Shown here: positions 24,028 to 31,935 of the stretch, one piece after another
Position numbering within the stretch: the first letter of the stretch is position 1
Layout of the letters: each line of letters starts with the position of its first letter
NCBI GenBank assembly: GCA_031549965.1
Contig: JAVBPB010000023.1
Location: 1 to 40,471 of the forward strand
Length of the DNA stretch: 40,471 bases
Origin: JAVBPB01 sp031549965
Lineage (GTDB): Bacteria; Bacillota; Clostridia; Lachnospirales; Lachnospiraceae
Direction of reading: 5' to 3'
Notes under the pieces: model-generated
Databases searched by the model: none
What the model was told of the DNA's origin: nothing
Seen by the model: the letters and a program-made list of their open reading frames with translations, nothing else
Translations under genes and position numbers: made by a program

Positions 24028-24867
24028 CTATAGTTGATTTTTAATCAATTCCTTAATTTCTCTTGCTTTTTCTTTGATACGATCATTAGCTTCCCTTGAT
24101 GTAAGTACACGAGATACCCAACGGCTACTTTCTTCATATCTTCCAAGTCTTCTGGCTAGTTCTGCTACTAAGTAAGTAGTTGTCATGTCATCCATTCCGC
24201 ACATTGGAAAGTTTTCTTTTGGAAATGCCGCAATAAATCCTTCATATGCATTCCTAGAAAACTCTAATTCTTCTGCTGCCAGTGCCTTTTTTATTTCTTC
24301 ATAATTTTCTGTTTCAGCAGGAAGATTTTCTGCTTTTCCTCTTAATAACCATGAAATCTTTAAACAAGTATAAGCTCTTTCACTTAATTTACTTTTTTTA
24401 ACAATGGTGTTCACCAAAGCAATTTTATGTCTTGCAAGTGCATCATCGTAAGTATATATATCACCTTCTTGATTAATACCTTTGAAGGTTGCTGATATTT
24501 GTTCTTTTATAAGTTTTGCCTGAGCAGCTGTCATATAAGTAAAAAATCTGCTAAGTGCACCATATCCACAGTGAGTACATACCATTGCATCATATTTTAA
24601 TGAATCTACAAGCTGATATCTTGGTCTTAAATCAGAATCAGCAGACAATAATTTTGCTTTACCTGTTTTTACCATTTTAACCTTAAATTCTTTATCGCAA
24701 ACTGGGCATGTAACGTTTTTATCAAAAACTACATCTGCCTCCGTGGTTTGTGGCTTAGCAACTTCTGCTGCACCTTGCTTTTTAGCTCCTCCCTCTTCTC
24801 CATATACATCCATTTCAGAGAGTTTACCAAAACCAAATTCCTCTAATCCTCCAAATAAATTAGCCAT
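24028..24867 (-). CDS. DUF2225 family zinc-ribbon protein
   Basis: 279 aa, cytoplasmic. After an Ala/Glu-rich N-terminus, a zinc ribbon is formed by CPVC (54-57) and CTHC (97-100). These are separated by the DUF2225 hallmark DSDLRPRYQLVDSLKYDAMVC. A helical, TPR-like C-terminal region (about 150-275; KEKAREIKELI) follows. Function unknown in the family. It starts 15 bp after glnS with AGGAGG-like GGAGGTAAAT, so it is translated in the same operon. Confidence 0.87.
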   Translation of the reverse strand: MANLFGGLEEFGFGKLSEMDVYGEEGGAKKQGAAEVAKPQTTEADVVFDKNVTCPVCDKEFKVKMVKTGKAKLLSADSDLRPRYQLVDSLKYDAMVCTHCGYGALSRFFTYMTAAQAKLIKEQISATFKGINQEGDIYTYDDALARHKIALVNTIVKKSKLSERAYTCLKISWLLRGKAENLPAETENYEEIKKALAAEELEFSRNAYEGFIAAFPKENFPMCGMDDMTTTYLVAELARRLGRYEESSRWVSRVLTSREANDRIKEKAREIKELIKNQL

Positions 24868-24882
24868 TTTTATTTACCTCCA

Positions 24883-26538
24883 TTAATTTTTGTATGAACT
24901 CTTAAGTGATACTATCCTATTAAACACTAGATCATCAGGAGTTGAATCTTTAGAATCAACACAAAAATAACCATGTCTTAAAAATTGATAACTATCAAAC
25001 TTATTTGCATCATTTAGTGCAGGCTCTACGAAACACTTTTTAATTACTAATGAGTTAGGATTTAAATTAAGTGTACCATCTTCATTATATACGCCTTTTT
25101 CTTCATCTACTATATTTTCATATAATCTTACTTCTGCACCTATTGCATGCTCTATTGAAACCCAGTGTATTGTTCCTTTTACTTTACGGGCATTAAAGCC
25201 TGAACCGCTTTTTGTTTCAGGATCATAAGTACAATGTACTTCTATTATATTCCCATTTTCATCCTTTACAAAACTTTCACATTTTACAAAATATGCATTT
25301 TTAAGGCGAACTTCATTACCAGGGAATAATCTGTAATATTTCTTTGGTGGTTCTTCCATAAAGTCTTCACGTTCTATATAAAGCTCTTTGCTAAATGGAA
25401 CCAATCTTTTTCCAAGTTCCTCATTCTCCTGATTATTTTCAACCTCTACATATTCAACTTGACCTTCCGGATAGTTGTCTATAATTAGTTTTATTGGGTC
25501 TAAAACTGCCATCATCCTTGACTTTTTAAGTTTCAAATCTTCTCTTATGCAATATTCAAGCATTGCATAATCAACCGAACTTTGGCTTTTGGAAACCCCT
25601 ACTAATTCCATAAAATTCTTAATAGAATTAGAGGTAAATCCTCTTCTTCTAAGAGCAGAAATCGAAACTAATCTTGGATCATCCCATCCGTCTACAATAT
25701 TTTCTTCTACTAATTTTTTTATATATCTTTTACCTGTTATTACGTTGGTTAAATACATTTTAGCAAATTCGATCTGCTTTGGAGGAACTTCGTACTCTAA
25801 TTCTCTTACTACCCAATCATATAAAGGTCTGTGATCTTCAAATTCCAGAGTACATATAGAATGTGTAATGTTTTCTATTGCATCTTCTATTGGGTGAGCA
25901 TAATCATACATAGGATAGATACACCACTTATCCCCTGTATTATGATGGGACATTCTTGCAATTCTATAAATTACAGGATCTCTCATGTTTATATTAGGTG
26001 ATGACATATCTATTTTAGCCCTTAATACTTTCTTACCGTCTTCAAATTCACCATTTTTCATAGCTTCAAATAGTTTTAAATTCTCTTCAATGGTTCTATC
26101 CCTATATGGGCTGTTCTTACCAACTTCTGTAAGTGTTCCTCTATATTGCTTAATTTCTTCTGCTGTAAGGTCACACACGTATGCACTGCCCTTCTTAATA
26201 AGCTTTATTGCTGCTTCATACATTGCATCAAAATAGTTTGATGCAAAAAATAATCTGTCATCATAATCTTCTACTAACCATTTAACATCTTCAATTATTG
26301 AATCTACAAATTCTGTTTTTTCCTTTGTAGGATTGGTATCATCAAATCTAAGGTTAAACTTTCCACCATACTTTTTTGCTAAACCGTAATTTAATAATAT
26401 GGATTTTGCATGTCCTATATGCAAGTATCCATTAGGTTCAGGAGGAAATCTTGTCATAATTGTTTCATATTTTCCTTCTTCTAAATCCTTTTCTATTATT
26501 AACTCTATAAAATTCTTAGAAATAATTTCTTTTTCCAT
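24883..26538 (-). CDS. glnS: Glutaminyl-tRNA synthetase
   Basis: 551 aa class I synthetase that charges tRNA-Gln directly. HIGH is in PPEPNGYLHIGHAKS (about 31-45), followed by FDDTNP. The KMSKS-equivalent region reads VITGKRYIKKLV where many GlnRS have VMSKRKL. SIREDL-type sequence (CIREDLKLKKSRMMAV) and the C-terminal beta-barrel anticodon domain (LVPFSKELYIEREDF, RLFPGNEVRLKNAYF) are present. AGGAGG precedes the ATG. Having GlnRS means this organism need not rely on transamidation of Glu-tRNA-Gln. It heads the operon with DUF2225 and the papain-like gene. Confidence 0.97.
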   Translation of the reverse strand: MEKEIISKNFIELIIEKDLEEGKYETIMTRFPPEPNGYLHIGHAKSILLNYGLAKKYGGKFNLRFDDTNPTKEKTEFVDSIIEDVKWLVEDYDDRLFFASNYFDAMYEAAIKLIKKGSAYVCDLTAEEIKQYRGTLTEVGKNSPYRDRTIEENLKLFEAMKNGEFEDGKKVLRAKIDMSSPNINMRDPVIYRIARMSHHNTGDKWCIYPMYDYAHPIEDAIENITHSICTLEFEDHRPLYDWVVRELEYEVPPKQIEFAKMYLTNVITGKRYIKKLVEENIVDGWDDPRLVSISALRRRGFTSNSIKNFMELVGVSKSQSSVDYAMLEYCIREDLKLKKSRMMAVLDPIKLIIDNYPEGQVEYVEVENNQENEELGKRLVPFSKELYIEREDFMEEPPKKYYRLFPGNEVRLKNAYFVKCESFVKDENGNIIEVHCTYDPETKSGSGFNARKVKGTIHWVSIEHAIGAEVRLYENIVDEEKGVYNEDGTLNLNPNSLVIKKCFVEPALNDANKFDSYQFLRHGYFCVDSKDSTPDDLVFNRIVSLKSSYKN

Positions 26539-26576
26539 CAGATCCTCCTTCTTATATTTTAAAATATATATTCTAT

Positions 26577-26605
26577 ATCATATCACAAAAGTTTTAATTA
26601 TTAAA
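26577..26605 (-). promoter_or_regulatory. Promoter of glnS
   Basis: On the minus strand TTTAAT (26605-26600), 17 nt, TATGAT (26582-26577), about 40 nt before the ATG. The leader is too short for a T-box. Confidence 0.5.
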
Positions 26606-26672
26606 GTGTTGTTTTTAATTTTATACTTTTTTAATGCAATTCTGTTACTATTCACTGCCTTGTTGAGGTTGG

Positions 26673-26975
26673 CCTCGAAAAAGTTCTTGATTTAGATTGT
26701 GTAAATTTTTCAGTAGCCTCTAATTCAGGAGGGCACTGAAAAAGTCCTTTCAACGCGGTAAATTAATTTTTCAGATGAATACAGTTGTATAATTATTTAA
26801 TTGTGCAGACCGGCCGATGAGGCGTTTATATTTTTTACAAGACTTGAAAAGGCTTGTAAAAAATATGCCGAGTGAGGGTAAGGCAAACAATTAAATAATT
26901 ATACAACTGTATTCATCTGAAAAATTTGAAAGACTAAATCAAGGACTTTTTCAGTAGCCTCTAATTCAGGGGGGC
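26673..26975. repeat. Composite repeat around family A copy 3
   Basis: Two 24-bp direct repeats (26711-26734 and 26952-26975, TAGCCTCTAATTCAGG at their core) each follow a 37-39-bp segment. The segment at 26673-26711 is the inverted form of 26918-26954. A 15-bp perfect stem (26735-26749 with 26941-26955, ACTGAAAAAGTCCTT) then encloses the palindrome. The layering looks like an element within an element. Confidence 0.8.
26765..26926. repeat. Palindromic element family A, copy 3 (perfect 40-bp arms)
   Basis: 26765-26804 and 26887-26926 are exact reverse complements, 40 of 40. The 82-nt core has GTGCAGACCGGCCGATGA, then GGC-GTTT-ATATTTTTTACAAG paired with CTTGTAAAAAATATGCC (GTTT bulged out), then GAGTGAGGGTAAGGCAA. 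This is the most intact copy in the window. Confidence 0.9.
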
Positions 26976-27031
26976 GTCTTTAATTTGTGTTACGAATCTT
27001 TGGGAGTTGTATTTAAGTTTTGAGAATTGAA

Positions 27032-27074
27032 TATAGCTATGGATTAAGTGGTTGTTACTTATCCCATAGCTATA
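27032..27074 (-). terminator. Terminator of the SleB-like gene
   Basis: TATAGCTATGG and CCATAGCTATA (11 bp, perfect) enclose a 21-nt loop just after the leftward stop. The T tract is weak. Confidence 0.65.
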
Positions 27075-27078
27075 CTTA

Positions 27079-27744
27079 TTAATAGAATATATGTGCTCCG
27101 ATTTTCATATGATCTTTTTTGCTGTTTGCTAAGGATTTTGTATATCTTGTAAAATAAAGATAATTTCCAATGTTGTTTGTTCCTTCAAGAGCATCCTTTG
27201 CCGCTTTAATGCTTTCTTTTTGTGACTTAGATGTAAAGTTGGTATAATTCTTTAGTTCTTTGCTTAAACTGCCATTAACTGTTACTGAAAATTGAACTGC
27301 CCATTTTTTATCATATATTACTGATTTCATTGTGTTTGGAAATAGGTTGCTTTTAACTCTGTTTAATATTACGTTAGCTACTGCAAGCTTTCCTTTATAA
27401 GATTGGTTACCAGCTTCTGCGTGAACTAAACATGCAAGGAGTTTTAAATCTTCTTCTGTATATGTTTTCTTTTCAGGTGTTGATTTTGTAGCTTCTTTTT
27501 CAGCTTTTACACTTTCTGTTTCTGTTGTTGATTCATTATTTAACAAATCCTCTGAATTTTTTGAAGTAATTTGTATAGTTAACTCATCTTCTTTATCTTT
27601 GTTATCGCTTGTTTCTTCTATTTCTTCTTCATTAATTGTAACTACTTGGCTATCTTCTAATAACTCTTCTTTTGCATATGCTTTTAAATCTGTAATTCCA
27701 ATTAATAATACTGACATTAATAAACACATAATTAATTTCTTCAT
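27079..27744 (-). CDS. Secreted cell-wall hydrolase, SleB/CwlJ-type (Hydrolase_2)
   Basis: 221 aa. A signal peptide (1-24, LIMCLLMSVLLIGITDLKAYA) is followed by an acidic, Thr/Ser-rich linker (25-92). The Hydrolase_2 domain (95-221) has LLACLVHAEAGNQSYKGKLAVANVILNR; Glu110 corresponds to the proposed catalytic Glu of SleB. No peptidoglycan-binding domain is present. SleB-type enzymes are lytic transglycosylases of the spore cortex, but in Clostridia many act on vegetative wall. AAGGAG precedes the ATG at about 7 nt. It is a single-gene unit. Confidence 0.9.
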   Translation of the reverse strand: MKKLIMCLLMSVLLIGITDLKAYAKEELLEDSQVVTINEEEIEETSDNKDKEDELTIQITSKNSEDLLNNESTTETESVKAEKEATKSTPEKKTYTEEDLKLLACLVHAEAGNQSYKGKLAVANVILNRVKSNLFPNTMKSVIYDKKWAVQFSVTVNGSLSKELKNYTNFTSKSQKESIKAAKDALEGTNNIGNYLYFTRYTKSLANSKKDHMKIGAHIFY

Positions 27745-28281
27745 AACTATTCTCCTTCAATAAGCTTTACATAAAAATAGATTTACATTTTTTCTGTAAC
27801 ATCTAGTTAATAATTACTTAATAAGTATATCATATTTTTAAATAATTGCAATAGATTATTTAACTTTTTTTGTTATTATTGGCAGGATTTTTTATTATCA
27901 AATATTTTTTTGTACATTTATTACTATTTTTTTCTTATAATTACAGTTTGGTTGTTTATTTTTACTTTGGTGTATCAATAAAAAAACAACTAATTCATAT
28001 GTTCAATAAATTTCTCGTAACATTTTTGTAATCTTTTTCAATAATGACAGTAATAGGAGATTCTCTCCGTAGAGCATTAAAACGATTGCCTTACTCATAC
28101 AAAAAACTGACTTTAAATCATATCCGATGAATTTAAAGTCAGTTTTTACATAAATATTAAAAGCTTATTTAATTTTAGGTTTATCCACTTTTTATCTAAA
28201 TTTATCCCTATTTTTATTTCACATACATATTTTCATGTAGGTACTTCATAGAGAATCTTAATTTAACGATTAATTTAGATA
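27745..28281 (-). other. Intergenic region upstream of the SleB-like gene
   Basis: A promoter on the minus strand, TTGCAA (27851-27846), 16 nt, TATACT (27829-27824), would give a leader of about 75 nt. Further out are a weak GTTGTTT/AAACAAC hairpin (about 27953-27993) and a GGAGA/TCTCC hairpin near 28050-28062. The sequence from 28050 to 28095, read on the minus strand, includes GTAAGGCAA, also found in family A cores. No c-di-AMP riboswitch is recognised despite the cell-wall hydrolase downstream. Confidence 0.45.
28102..28147 (-). terminator. Hairpin downstream of the GGDEF gene
   Basis: A perfect 17-bp stem, AAAAACTGACTTTAAAT with ATTTAAAGTCAGTTTTT. On the minus strand the right half ends in TTTTTT. 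It lies about 135 nt past the GGDEF stop. Confidence 0.78.
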
Positions 28282-30822
28282 CTAAAGTACCACCCTTACA
28301 CAGTTTTTTCCTTCCCTTTTTGCTTTATATAAGCCATTATCTGCACACTTAATTGACTCAGACAAACTCCTGTCAGTATTAATCTCAGATATTCCCGCAG
28401 AAATAGTTACTTTTATATTTTGATCATTATTCTTTACATTACCGTTTTCAACTAAACGAAGAATGTCTTGTGCCTTTTTTACTGCGTCATCTAAATTTGG
28501 ATGATAAGTTAGAATTAAAAATTCTTCACCTCCCCAACGTGATGGAATATCTTGTTCATATACAGAATCCTTGATTATTCCAGCTACTTTTTTCAAAACA
28601 ATATCGCCTATTTCATGACCATATAAATCGTTTACATTTTTAAAATTATCAATATCCATAAGAATAAGATATGCCTTATTTTTTACTAAATTATTTTTTA
28701 AATCATCAATTTTTTCATGGAGAATATCATCCATTGCTCTTCGATTTATTAATTTAGTAAGAAAATCTGTGGTTGCAATCTTTTTTAGTTCTTGCTGGCG
28801 ATTAATTTCATCTGTAATATCCTTCAAGCATACCATAAATTCATTATCGTTTAATCTATGATAGTATCTTCTATAATATTTGTATTCTTTATTAAATAAA
28901 ATTTCTTTATCTGTTACAGAATATTCTTTAGAATTTAATTTCAATTGCTCCATTTCATTATTATAGTCTTTATCCATATCATATCCTAATACTTTTGAAA
29001 TATCGTCAAATGTACATTTCTCGTCTGGAAAGTTAAGACCCCATTTGCGGAAAAAGTTATGGTTTCCTTTACTTAGATATCTTTTAGTAACTAAATTTCC
29101 CCACGCCAAATCAAAATTTTGCTGAGTTCTTAATAATTTAACTATCTGATTATCGTATGTGCTATACCTTCTTAATTGATACATTACAAAAAATAAAAGA
29201 AAAGCTAAAATTATTAACATTATAGAAAAACCTATTATTACTAATTTTGCCATTTTTTGGGCTGAATTTTGCATATCTATATATTTATCTTTATAAAGCA
29301 TTGACTCACTAGTCCATTTTGAACGGCTGTCTGGATGTATCATTTGATGTAGCTTTATCGCTTGATCAAATAAAAAATTAAGTTCTTCGTTCTGAGTTCC
29401 ATATATCATATGTAAATTTCCCATTGCTGAAATGCTGGTAATTGCACGTAACTTTCGATCATTTAAAATTGTATAGTAATAATCATATGTCATTTCACTC
29501 ATAAAGGCGACATCTATCTCATCATTTCTTAATGCATCTACAAGGGTAGTTCTTGAAGAATAGATTTGAGGTTTTTTACCTGATACAGCATTCCAATTTA
29601 AATATTTTTCTGCATTATTTGTAGTACCTATTCTACAATCCTTAAGATCATTAATATTCTTTTTATATGTATACATTCTAATAGTTGATGTCCAAATAGG
29701 TTGGGAATATTTAAATGCATCATCATCCCTATATACTGGATTTAAGTAAACCGAGGATACAATCTGGCATTCTCCCTTTTCAATTTGTTCCATTGCAGTA
29801 TTAAATCCATCAACATACTTAGAATTGCCCTCTATTACTACAGGAAGTTTGGTTAATATTGTAAATATATCTTCAATATCTTTAAGCATTCCCTTATATT
29901 CACCATTTTCTAAAAAACATAATGGATATACTGATGCACTATCAAATATTTCTATTTTTTCATAATTTTCTTGAACGTGCTCTATTTCTTTTTCAAAATA
30001 TTCTTTGGCTGCCTCTAATATTGCTTCTTTCCTTTGATTAACTATATCTTCTTTTAATTTTGCTCCTTCAATTGATAATATATATTTATCAATTATTTCT
30101 AACAACATTTTCATTTCTTCATCATTGCTCATAAGACCCTGAATTAGAGGGGAATTTTCTACAAATACCTCATATTGTAGCATTGTTCTCTTTGCTACTT
30201 CTATCTGTGAACGGCCACCAGATGATGTAGCTACATCAATTTCTCTTCTTTCTAATGCATCAAGTAGCTCCTTTGTATTAGAATAATAATTAATAATATT
30301 ATCTCCTAATAAGTATGGGTCTAAAGTTTCACTTATAGCTGAATCCTTTAATAATCCTATTTTTTTGTTTTTTAGATTAAATATCGAATTTAAAGGATTA
30401 TCTAATCTTGTAATAAAGCAAAGGTTCGTATCGTATAAGCTTTTGGATGTATAGTATTTTTTCATCCTACTATTGGATATTATAACCAGTCCTGTTAATT
30501 CTACTTTTTTATCTTGTACTAATTCTAAAGCTTCATTCCAAGGTATTAATTCTACTTCCACTGTAAGTCCTAATGAATTCCTCATAAATTCAATAATTGG
30601 AAATAACATTCCCATTTCTTTTCCATCTTTAGATAAGTAATACATAACCTCATCTGATGCAACTATTGATATTGTTCTATCCTTTAATTTTTGTAAATAT
30701 TCCAATTCTGTTTGGGTTAATTCAAACTTTTTGTTATTTAAACTTGCATAGCTTATTGCTGATATATTTATTGAGGTAAATATCAAAGCTAAAATTAATA
30801 TTATTACCTTAACTTTTCTCAT
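28282..30822 (-). CDS. Diguanylate cyclase with two periplasmic-binding-type sensor domains
   Basis: About 846 aa. A signal peptide (RKVKVIILILALIFTSINISA) is followed by two SBP_bac_3-like sensor modules (about 35-260 and 290-520; IDVATSSGG, IDVAFMSEM). A membrane helix (LVIIGFSIMLIILAFLLFFVM) leads to a PAS-like segment and a GGDEF domain with RWGGEEFLIL and KAKREGKNCV. It should make cyclic di-GMP in response to an extracellular amino-acid-like ligand. The residues before GGEEF read YEQD, so the inhibitory RxxD site is missing. The frame opens at a GTG at 30906 with AGGAGAT upstream. However, a GTGACA/TATAAT promoter overlaps it and the signal peptide favours the ATG at 30822 (AAAGGATGG). 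The start is therefore uncertain. Confidence 0.85.
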   Translation of the reverse strand: MRKVKVIILILALIFTSINISAISYASLNNKKFELTQTELEYLQKLKDRTISIVASDEVMYYLSKDGKEMGMLFPIIEFMRNSLGLTVEVELIPWNEALELVQDKKVELTGLVIISNSRMKKYYTSKSLYDTNLCFITRLDNPLNSIFNLKNKKIGLLKDSAISETLDPYLLGDNIINYYSNTKELLDALERREIDVATSSGGRSQIEVAKRTMLQYEVFVENSPLIQGLMSNDEEMKMLLEIIDKYILSIEGAKLKEDIVNQRKEAILEAAKEYFEKEIEHVQENYEKIEIFDSASVYPLCFLENGEYKGMLKDIEDIFTILTKLPVVIEGNSKYVDGFNTAMEQIEKGECQIVSSVYLNPVYRDDDAFKYSQPIWTSTIRMYTYKKNINDLKDCRIGTTNNAEKYLNWNAVSGKKPQIYSSRTTLVDALRNDEIDVAFMSEMTYDYYYTILNDRKLRAITSISAMGNLHMIYGTQNEELNFLFDQAIKLHQMIHPDSRSKWTSESMLYKDKYIDMQNSAQKMAKLVIIGFSIMLIILAFLLFFVMYQLRRYSTYDNQIVKLLRTQQNFDLAWGNLVTKRYLSKGNHNFFRKWGLNFPDEKCTFDDISKVLGYDMDKDYNNEMEQLKLNSKEYSVTDKEILFNKEYKYYRRYYHRLNDNEFMVCLKDITDEINRQQELKKIATTDFLTKLINRRAMDDILHEKIDDLKNNLVKNKAYLILMDIDNFKNVNDLYGHEIGDIVLKKVAGIIKDSVYEQDIPSRWGGEEFLILTYHPNLDDAVKKAQDILRLVENGNVKNNDQNIKVTISAGISEINTDRSLSESIKCADNGLYKAKREGKNCVRVVL

Positions 30823-31021
30823 GTTTTTAAACCATCCTTTTTGTTGATTAAAGATATTTGCATGCATTGTATTCAATATTATATCATATAATTTAGTTAT
30901 TGTCACCAGATTATCTCCTCTTACTATTATATTTTAGTTAAAGTTCAGCCTTTTTGATTTTAGTTGTCAACTCAAGGTAAACAATTTGTAAATTGAAACT
31001 AGAAATAATCGTTATTTATAA

Positions 31022-31050
31022 TTGACATAACATTTGTAATATAATACAAT
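31022..31050 (+). promoter_or_regulatory. Promoter of the EFR1-type gene
   Basis: TTGACA (31022-31027), 17 nt, TACAAT (31045-31050). The start codon follows 25-37 nt downstream. Confidence 0.65.
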
Positions 31051-31086
31051 TTAAATAATTATTATGGTGATTGGATGGTATTAGTA

Positions 31087-31881
31087 ATGTTTATAAATAG
31101 AGTAAATTATATTTATTTTAGTCCAACTTGGAATACAAAGAAGATTATTTATCAAACGGGATTTGCAATTAGTGTAAGTAAGCATTCTAAACAAATAAAT
31201 CTTACAAAAAATAAAGAACGCAATCAAAAATTTACTTTTAATTCTGATGAGCTTGTTGTTATTGCCATGCCTTCGTATGGTGGCCGCCTTCCTAATGTAG
31301 AACCACAAATCTTAAATAATCTTAGAGGAAACAATACTCCCATTGTTATTTTAACTGTTTATGGAAGTTATGATTATGGGGATGCTTTACTAGAGGCTAG
31401 GAATGTTTTAACTGATAATAATTTTATTTGCATAGCTGCCGCTACTTTTCCAGCTCAGCATGCCATAGCAAGTAAAATCGGGAAAAATAGACCTGATCAG
31501 GCCGATGTTGAAATGATGAAGATATTTGGTCAAAAGATTTCTGAAAAGTTAAATCAAATTGAAGATATTAATGCAATTGATTCTTTGGAACTGCCTGGAA
31601 ATTATCCTTATAGGCCCCTTCCGACATCTCCCCCAATTTCACCAATTACTAATGATAAATGTGTTTTATGCATGCTTTGCTATAGATGGTGCCCTATGGA
31701 TGCCATAGCTACATATAGCCCTAATGAAACTGATGTAACCAAGTGTATACGTTGTCATGGATGTATCAGACGATGCCCAGTTGCTGCAAGAGAGATTGTA
31801 AATGAAGGATTTGTAAACAAAGTTGAATCACTTGAAAATTCTTGGGATGGTGTTCGTAAGGAACCTGAAATATTTATTTAA
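31087..31881 (+). CDS. EFR1-type flavodoxin/ferredoxin fusion
   Basis: About 264 aa. The N-terminal two thirds is flavodoxin-like (YFSPTWNTKKI as FMN-phosphate loop; MPSYGGRLP; TVYGSYDYGDAL). The C-terminal third has two 4Fe-4S clusters, CVLCMLCYRWCP and CIRCHGCIRRCP. Such EFR1 proteins carry electrons between ferredoxin-type partners in anaerobes; the partner here is unknown. The frame also has an ATG at 31075 with no ribosome-binding site; GGATGG lies 8 nt before the ATG at 31087. It is transcribed divergently from the GGDEF gene and is convergent with the fucosidase operon. Confidence 0.88.
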   Translation: MFINRVNYIYFSPTWNTKKIIYQTGFAISVSKHSKQINLTKNKERNQKFTFNSDELVVIAMPSYGGRLPNVEPQILNNLRGNNTPIVILTVYGSYDYGDALLEARNVLTDNNFICIAAATFPAQHAIASKIGKNRPDQADVEMMKIFGQKISEKLNQIEDINAIDSLELPGNYPYRPLPTSPPISPITNDKCVLCMLCYRWCPMDAIATYSPNETDVTKCIRCHGCIRRCPVAAREIVNEGFVNKVESLENSWDGVRKEPEIFI

Positions 31882-31882
31882 A

Positions 31883-31928
31883 AATGCCATGACAAGGATT
31901 TTTTCATATAATCCTATATCATGGCATT
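31883..31928. terminator. Bidirectional terminator between EFR1 and fucosidase genes
   Basis: AATGCCATGA and TCATGGCATT pair perfectly. It is preceded by AAAA and followed by a T-rich run, and lies between two convergent stops. Confidence 0.85.
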
Positions 31929-31935
31929 AGCCTTT

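Noticed and set aside
26539..26672. T-box or amino-acid riboswitch upstream of glnS
   Set aside because: The promoter lies about 40 nt before the start codon, which leaves no room, and no T-box motif is visible.
26811..26878. Hammerhead ribozyme in the family A core
   Set aside because: The order resembles CUGANGA-stem-GAAA, but the core reads CCGAYGA and GARK. The invariant U of the U-turn and part of GAAA are missing, and no NUH cleavage site is placed correctly.
26805..26886. Integron attC site
   Set aside because: Folded imperfect palindromes with extrahelical bases are similar in style, but no RYYYAAC/GTTRRRY core pair is in the right place and there is no integrase or cassette array.
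27745..28060. c-di-AMP (ydaO) riboswitch before the SleB-like gene
   Set aside because: The context would fit, but the leader from the predicted promoter is about 75 nt and has none of the conserved segments.
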